A stretch of DNA of 64,000 nucleotides, taken from NCBI RefSeq assembly GCF_009770985.1, contig NZ_WSRW01000002.1:1054001-1118000 (forward strand), given 5' to 3'. Origin of the DNA: Mucilaginibacter lacusdianchii (GTDB taxonomy: Bacteria > Bacteroidota > Bacteroidia > Sphingobacteriales > Sphingobacteriaceae). Position 1 is the first letter of the stretch. Each line of letters begins with the position of its first letter. Made by a program: the position numbers and the translations under genes. Below, in pieces: positions 60,049 to 64,000 of the stretch. The notes beneath the pieces were generated by a model. That model was given only the letters and a program-made list of their open reading frames with translations. It did no database searches and was not told the DNA's origin.

Positions 60049-61535
60049 TGTAATTGAATATTTAGGTGTATAAAAAACTCTTTAGTATTTTGATGGATGA
60101 CCAGCTCATGCTTCTGCGGATAAAGTAAAGCCAGGCGCTGCTTTACATTTTTTAACCCTATGCCTGAACGCCCTTTTTCAAAATCATCATCTTTTGAAAG
60201 ATGGATGCTGTTATGCACATCCAAATGAAGATTACTTTCGGTAAAATATAGATTGATATGAATCCACGAGCGCTCTTTTAAACTGATACCGTGCTTATAA
60301 GCATTTTCCACAAATGGGATGAGCAGCATCGGAGATATTAAATGGTAAGCCTTACTTTCCTGAATGTGCACGGTAATGTCAACAACCGGATTGGACGCAA
60401 TGCGCATATTTTGCAAGGACAGATAATTGTTCAGGTAATTAATTTCTTTACTGAGTTCAATCTTGTCCTGCATATTTTCATGCAGCATAAAGCGCATCAT
60501 ATCACCCAGCCGCTGTATGCCGTCGCCTGTATTTTCGGCCTTTTCTGTAAGTGCCATACCATACAGTGTGTTTAGGGCATTAAACAGAAAGTGTGGATTG
60601 ATTTGAGATTTCAAGAGCTGCAAGCTGGCGTCGGTGGTGTCCAGATGATTTTTGAGTCCCGTCAATTCTAATTCCAAACCCTGCCTGTGTTTGTATACGT
60701 AATAGGCAATGGGTATAATCAGGCATAACTGTAACCCCCACAACAGCACGAACAGTAACATAAAGGATGTGCCGGAATAAGTTGCTTGTGAGCTGTAAAA
60801 GCCATTGAATGGAACGTTTAGGCAAAGCGTTGCTGCTATTTGCATTGCCCAAAACGGAAGCCGGTTGGTTTTATTGAAATACGCCGGAAAAAGCCAGTAT
60901 ACATTTAGCAAGTAAACGCCAAAAGTACAAGGCAATATAAAACCCACGAACATGGTTACGCCCCAGTACGCTTTTAGTAGGATGCAACCTGATAGAACAA
61001 CAAACCAAGTAATGATAAAATAAGCTGATTCGGCTAAGACAGGCTTTTTTGAGTCGTTTTTTAAACCATGCCTGCTTAACCAAAGTACTGATTGCCGGGC
61101 CGCCTGGTAAAACAGTAACGCGGTGTATAAAATTAATGCCTGATTAAGTGCACCGTTGAGTGACTGCCACAATGCCGCTTCGCCATATGGCGATGACAGG
61201 TACCTTTTTAAAGTAAACAGGCCTAAAGTTATCAAAAACGCAAAAGCGGTTGCGGCAATAGCTTTATTCCACTTTTTTTCAGCAAAATAGCGATTGGGCA
61301 ATGCACAAGCCATCCATATAAAGGACAGGTAGTAGGTAAAATACAGTATAAGATTGGGCATCAGATAATGCGTTGTGAAATTGAATTGCAGCCCGTGTGC
61401 TTTGAATTCCGGAGCACCGAAGGAGTCGGCAGAAAAATTGCCGCGCCAGTAAAGGTCGGCTGTGCCTAGCAACCCGTAAGTGTTTGTTAAAAGGAAAAGA
61501 GTGGCTATTGCAATCTCCAGATATTTCAGTTTCAT
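60045..61535 (-). CDS. LytS-type sensor histidine kinase
   Basis: The N-terminal half holds about seven to eight hydrophobic helices. The kinase part has the His_kinase signature LLKSQINPHFLFNALNTLYGMA (phospho-acceptor His in NPHF), LSKEINYLNNYLSLQNMR, and an ATPase domain with LLIPFVENAYKHGIS (N-box) and GRSGIGLKNVKQRLALLY (G-box). It has 496 residues. It is first in the operon with the TlpA-like and LytTR genes and very likely phosphorylates the latter. An inverted repeat overlapping its start codon (61534-61567) could fold over the initiation site. Confidence 0.92.
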   Translation of the reverse strand: MKLKYLEIAIATLFLLTNTYGLLGTADLYWRGNFSADSFGAPEFKAHGLQFNFTTHYLMPNLILYFTYYLSFIWMACALPNRYFAEKKWNKAIAATAFAFLITLGLFTLKRYLSSPYGEAALWQSLNGALNQALILYTALLFYQAARQSVLWLSRHGLKNDSKKPVLAESAYFIITWFVVLSGCILLKAYWGVTMFVGFILPCTFGVYLLNVYWLFPAYFNKTNRLPFWAMQIAATLCLNVPFNGFYSSQATYSGTSFMLLFVLLWGLQLCLIIPIAYYVYKHRQGLELELTGLKNHLDTTDASLQLLKSQINPHFLFNALNTLYGMALTEKAENTGDGIQRLGDMMRFMLHENMQDKIELSKEINYLNNYLSLQNMRIASNPVVDITVHIQESKAYHLISPMLLIPFVENAYKHGISLKERSWIHINLYFTESNLHLDVHNSIHLSKDDDFEKGRSGIGLKNVKQRLALLYPQKHELVIHQNTKEFFIHLNIQLQ

Positions 61536-61567
61536 GCTGCAAGCTTAGCGGAGTTTGCCTGCAGCAT
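61534..61567 (-). promoter_or_regulatory. Inverted repeat overlapping the kinase start codon
   Basis: Eight-base perfect arms ATGCTGCA (61534-61541) and TGCAGCAT (61560-61567) enclose 18 bases. In the minus-strand message the second arm includes the first two bases of the kinase AUG. A hairpin here could lower translation initiation, or the site could be a DNA operator. Which one cannot be told from sequence. Confidence 0.4.
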
Positions 61568-61676
61568 AAAATAAATGTGATGAAACACCTGAAAAATGTG
61601 ATGGAAGTGCCAAACTTAATATTAGGGGCAATTTATACAGATGACTTGAATAAGGCTCTGGCTAAATTTATCAAGC

Positions 61677-62825
61677 CTAAACCTCTCCCCTAAGCAGTTT
61701 TACCATTTGATTCTGCGCCTCATCGGCGTGCATCCAAGTCACCATTTCCATAGAAGTTTGCGCTTCGGCAATACCTCTTGTCTGCATCCTTGTTTCATAA
61801 GCGGCAATAGCATCCGCTATGTTCTTAAAACTATCGTCTGTCAAAGCTTCACTCAGTTCTAACGCATCGAGCATAGCAAGGTTAACGCCTTCGCCAGATG
61901 GCGGCATCAAGTGTGCTGCATCACCCAAAACGGTTATGTTTGTTTTCGGCTCCCAGCTTTGGTTAAAAGGCATGCAGTATTGCGGACGTAACAACAAAGG
62001 CAGATTTGTTCGCGCTATCAATTCGGTCCACAACTCGCTCCATCCAAAAAATTCCTGATTCGACCATTTTATTAGTTGATTGCGGTCAGAAAAATCCACA
62101 CTATTGGTTTTATGCCAATTTTCTTCTTTTTTTAGGCTAATGTAAAAATCAATAGAATCATCTCCTTTAGAAGATACATGGAGGTACTTTTCATCCGCAA
62201 AAACATAAATCTTTCCGCCGTTAAGCAGCGTTGCCATTTCGGGATAACTGGCTACGTTGCCTTGTATGATGATGGTGCCAGCATAATGATTTTTGGCCGA
62301 ACCCACAAAAGAACGTACTTTGGAATTAGCGCCATCTGCGCCTATTAGGATATCGGCTGTGGCGGACGTTCCATTGTTAAAGTCGAGTTTCCAGCTGTCT
62401 CCATCCTCTTCTAAACTTAACAGATGGCTATCCCAAATTACTGTTCCGGGCAGCAATGAATCCATTAGCAAATTTCTTAAGGGTCCACGGTCAATTTCGG
62501 GCCGTGCGTATGGGCTGTCAAAATCTTCGTTTCCGGCGGCAACATCATCTTTAAATATAATATTTCCATATTTATCCATCACCAAACCTTTGTCGGCACC
62601 AGGCCGGTAAGTTTTTTTAAACTCTTCCAGCAAACCAGCGGCTTTAATAGCCTTTAAACCCGACTCCAAGTGAAGGTCTAGTGTTGCGCCCTGCACACGT
62701 GCTTTCTCATCAAAATCCCTTTCATACACATTTACGCTGATGCCTTTCATTTGTAACAGCCGGGCCAATGTTAACCCACCTGGCCCGGCACCAATAATGG
62801 CTACTTTCTTATTATGCAATAACAT
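61677..62825 (-). CDS. FAD-dependent monooxygenase, TetX-like
   Basis: The 382-residue class A flavin monooxygenase has a Rossmann GxGxxG at 12-17 (VAIIGAGPGGLTLARLL), an Arg-containing ERDFDEKARVQGATLDLH stretch, a DG motif in LIGADGANSKVRSFVG, and the GD motif ITVLGDAAHLMPPSGEGVNLAMLDALELS. The order and wording of these motifs closely follow Tet(X)-type tetracycline-inactivating enzymes (KNVAIIGGGP, GGTLDLH, GDAAHLMPP from memory), although many relatives hydroxylate other compounds. It is divergent from an AraC gene 80 bases away, probably its regulator. Whether it degrades tetracyclines cannot be said from sequence. Confidence 0.85.
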   Translation of the reverse strand: MLLHNKKVAIIGAGPGGLTLARLLQMKGISVNVYERDFDEKARVQGATLDLHLESGLKAIKAAGLLEEFKKTYRPGADKGLVMDKYGNIIFKDDVAAGNEDFDSPYARPEIDRGPLRNLLMDSLLPGTVIWDSHLLSLEEDGDSWKLDFNNGTSATADILIGADGANSKVRSFVGSAKNHYAGTIIIQGNVASYPEMATLLNGGKIYVFADEKYLHVSSKGDDSIDFYISLKKEENWHKTNSVDFSDRNQLIKWSNQEFFGWSELWTELIARTNLPLLLRPQYCMPFNQSWEPKTNITVLGDAAHLMPPSGEGVNLAMLDALELSEALTDDSFKNIADAIAAYETRMQTRGIAEAQTSMEMVTWMHADEAQNQMVKLLRGEV

Positions 62826-62833
62826 ATATCATC

Positions 62834-62852
62834 ACTTTGTTATTTGCAAAGT
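62834..62852. promoter_or_regulatory. Inverted repeat in the monooxygenase/AraC control region
   Basis: ACTTTG (62834-62839) and CAAAGT (62847-62852) form a 6-base inverted repeat in the 80-base gap between the divergent genes, 9 bases from the monooxygenase start. It may be a regulator site or overlap a TTTG promoter element. Confidence 0.3.
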
Positions 62853-62905
62853 ACAGGCATTAAAATGAGTTAAAATAACCATCTTTATTACAAAAACAGT
62901 CGTAA

Positions 62906-63871
62906 ATGAAAATATCAATTACCGATAACGGTTCTGGCATTGCAGCACAATTGGCCAAGGCAATTGGTGCCGAAGTTAACGGACGCTTTATACACATATC
63001 CAAAAGCAAAGGTGCCGGTTATATTACCGGATTTAACTGGGATGGGGAGATACGGATGATGATCCGGAACTATCATCTAATAGAAGATATAACTATTGAA
63101 CGCACAAATGAACTGGCAGACCAACAAGAAGATGTTGTGTTTCTGCTTAGCGGCATTTTTCCTTTAACATCAAATCCTAATGGGAGTTTAGTTTTGGAAA
63201 AAGCAAATATCCTAATTTGCCGGCATGCCGTTTCTTCCGTGATGGCTATGCCCCGCGACACATTGTTCGGTAGCGTCACGATTGCGGTTTCTAAAAAACA
63301 CCTTAACCAACTTTTTGGACACATCAGACATCCTGTGGTAAGCACCGTTTTGGCAGCTCAAGATAACTTAGTGTTTGAAAGCAGGGTATCAGCACAAATT
63401 ATTCAAACGGCTGCTGAAATGCTTGGCCAACCAGTTCCAGATTGTTTGGAAAAGCAATATTACAAGTTGAAGTGTGAAGAATTACTTACGCATACTTTTG
63501 CCCAATTGATGCAAAGGGAAATTATACCAGCCGCTGGTTTACATATAGCTGATATTAAAGCGATTTATGCGATTAAGCTTAGTTTACAATCTCGATTTAC
63601 GGAACAGCCTGATATTGCCAAGCTTGCTGAAACGGCAAACATGAGCCAGCCGAAATTGCGCAAGCTTTTCAGGCAGATATTTGGAAAAGGCGTCTTTGAA
63701 TATTACCAATGGGCCCGGATGCAGGAAGCCGCTCGCTTGCTCAGCGAACAAAAGCTGACCGTATCTGAAGTTGGCTACCAGCTGAATTTTATTAATCTGA
63801 GCCATTTTACCAAAGTCTTTCAAAAACACTTTGGTATTAACCCCAAAAGATATGCGATGGTAAATAGCTAG
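62906..63871 (+). CDS. AraC-family transcriptional regulator
   Basis: The 321-residue protein has an N-terminal sensor region of no recognised class and a C-terminal AraC domain: IAKLAETANMSQPKLRKLFRQIFGKGVFEYYQWARMQEAARLLSEQ, then VSEVGYQLNFINLSHFTKVFQKHFGINPKRY. The second helix-turn-helix is complete. It faces the TetX-like gene across a short shared promoter region and probably controls it. A terminator-like hairpin closes the window 101 bases after its stop. Confidence 0.88.
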   Translation: MKISITDNGSGIAAQLAKAIGAEVNGRFIHISKSKGAGYITGFNWDGEIRMMIRNYHLIEDITIERTNELADQQEDVVFLLSGIFPLTSNPNGSLVLEKANILICRHAVSSVMAMPRDTLFGSVTIAVSKKHLNQLFGHIRHPVVSTVLAAQDNLVFESRVSAQIIQTAAEMLGQPVPDCLEKQYYKLKCEELLTHTFAQLMQREIIPAAGLHIADIKAIYAIKLSLQSRFTEQPDIAKLAETANMSQPKLRKLFRQIFGKGVFEYYQWARMQEAARLLSEQKLTVSEVGYQLNFINLSHFTKVFQKHFGINPKRYAMVNS

Positions 63872-63972
63872 CCTAGCTTAAAAAAGATTGCGAATACGGT
63901 TATGAACATAAAAATGCACTAAACTGAATAGCTTATGCAAAGAGCTTATAACGACCATTCACACAAACAAAA

Positions 63973-64000
63973 AAGCCCTTTAGATTTCTCTAAAGGGCTT
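63973..64000. terminator. Terminator hairpin at the window edge
   Basis: Twelve-base perfect arms AAGCCCTTTAGA and TCTAAAGGGCTT surround a TTTC loop, preceded by an A-run (63970-63974 region). On the minus strand this gives a GC stem followed by U residues, so it could terminate a gene beyond the edge as well as the AraC transcript. The right flank is cut by the window. Confidence 0.75.

Noticed and set aside
1..64000. Mobile elements, CRISPR arrays, tRNA or rRNA genes
   Set aside because: No transposase or integrase motifs, no regularly spaced repeats and no recognisable tRNA or rRNA sequence were found by reading both strands.

Overview
The window looks like chromosome of a Bacteroidota soil or plant-associated bacterium, most likely Sphingobacteriaceae (Mucilaginibacter- or Pedobacter-like). 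The reasons are three SusC-like/SusD-like systems, many secreted glycosidases, lipoproteins with SCK-type lipoboxes, TAnnTTTG promoter elements and a LytS/LytTR pair. The genus is inferred. No rRNA, tRNA, CRISPR array, transposase or prophage gene was seen.

Layout. 1-9.3 kb: a truncated PAS sensor kinase, a PAP2 phosphatase, and a TetR regulator facing a SusC-SusD-phosphodiesterase-small membrane protein unit across a clear TetR-type palindrome. 9.4-47.7 kb: a large mannose-oriented polysaccharide utilisation locus, almost all on the minus strand. It holds a LacI regulator, an Lgt-like membrane protein, two SusC-like and two SusD-like genes in an odd order (D, lipoprotein, lipoprotein, C, D, C), a CE1-like esterase, three GH92 exo-alpha-mannosidases, a GH2 beta-mannosidase-like enzyme, a divergent GH38-like protein between two paralogous SGNH hydrolases, a GH130 enzyme, a sugar MFS transporter, a GH78-like enzyme and two members of an uncharacterised propeller-like family. 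48-55.7 kb: a frameshifted SRPBCC gene, an HExxH metalloprotease-like protein, an ECF sigma/anti-sigma operon with two adhesin-like proteins, and a fourth GH92. 56-64 kb: aldo/keto reductase plus AraC, a kinase-thioredoxin-response regulator operon, and a TetX-like flavin monooxygenase opposite another AraC regulator.

The main result is a shared operator, GCTAAAnCGnTTTA, at eight places, each just upstream of a transcription unit of the 9-48 kb locus. Four copies share the identical 16-mer AAACCGGTTTAGCAAA. One lies in front of the lacI gene itself. Its CG-centred palindrome is typical of LacI-family sites, and in several promoters it sits between a TTTG (-33) and a TAnnTTTG-like (-7) element. 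This defines a probable single-regulator mannoside regulon, in contrast to the hybrid two-component or ECF control usual for such loci. The fourth GH92, at 53-55 kb, has no such site.

How the genes fit together: the outer-membrane SusC/D systems and accessory lipoproteins would bind and import mannose-rich glycans. SGNH and CE1 esterases would remove acyl groups. GH92, GH38-like, GH78, GH2 and GH130 would trim alpha-mannose, other caps and the beta-mannose core in the periplasm. The MFS permease would take the released sugar through the inner membrane. No GH76 or GH18 endo-enzyme was seen, so the locus seems built for exo-trimming of short, N-glycan-like or acylated mannosides.
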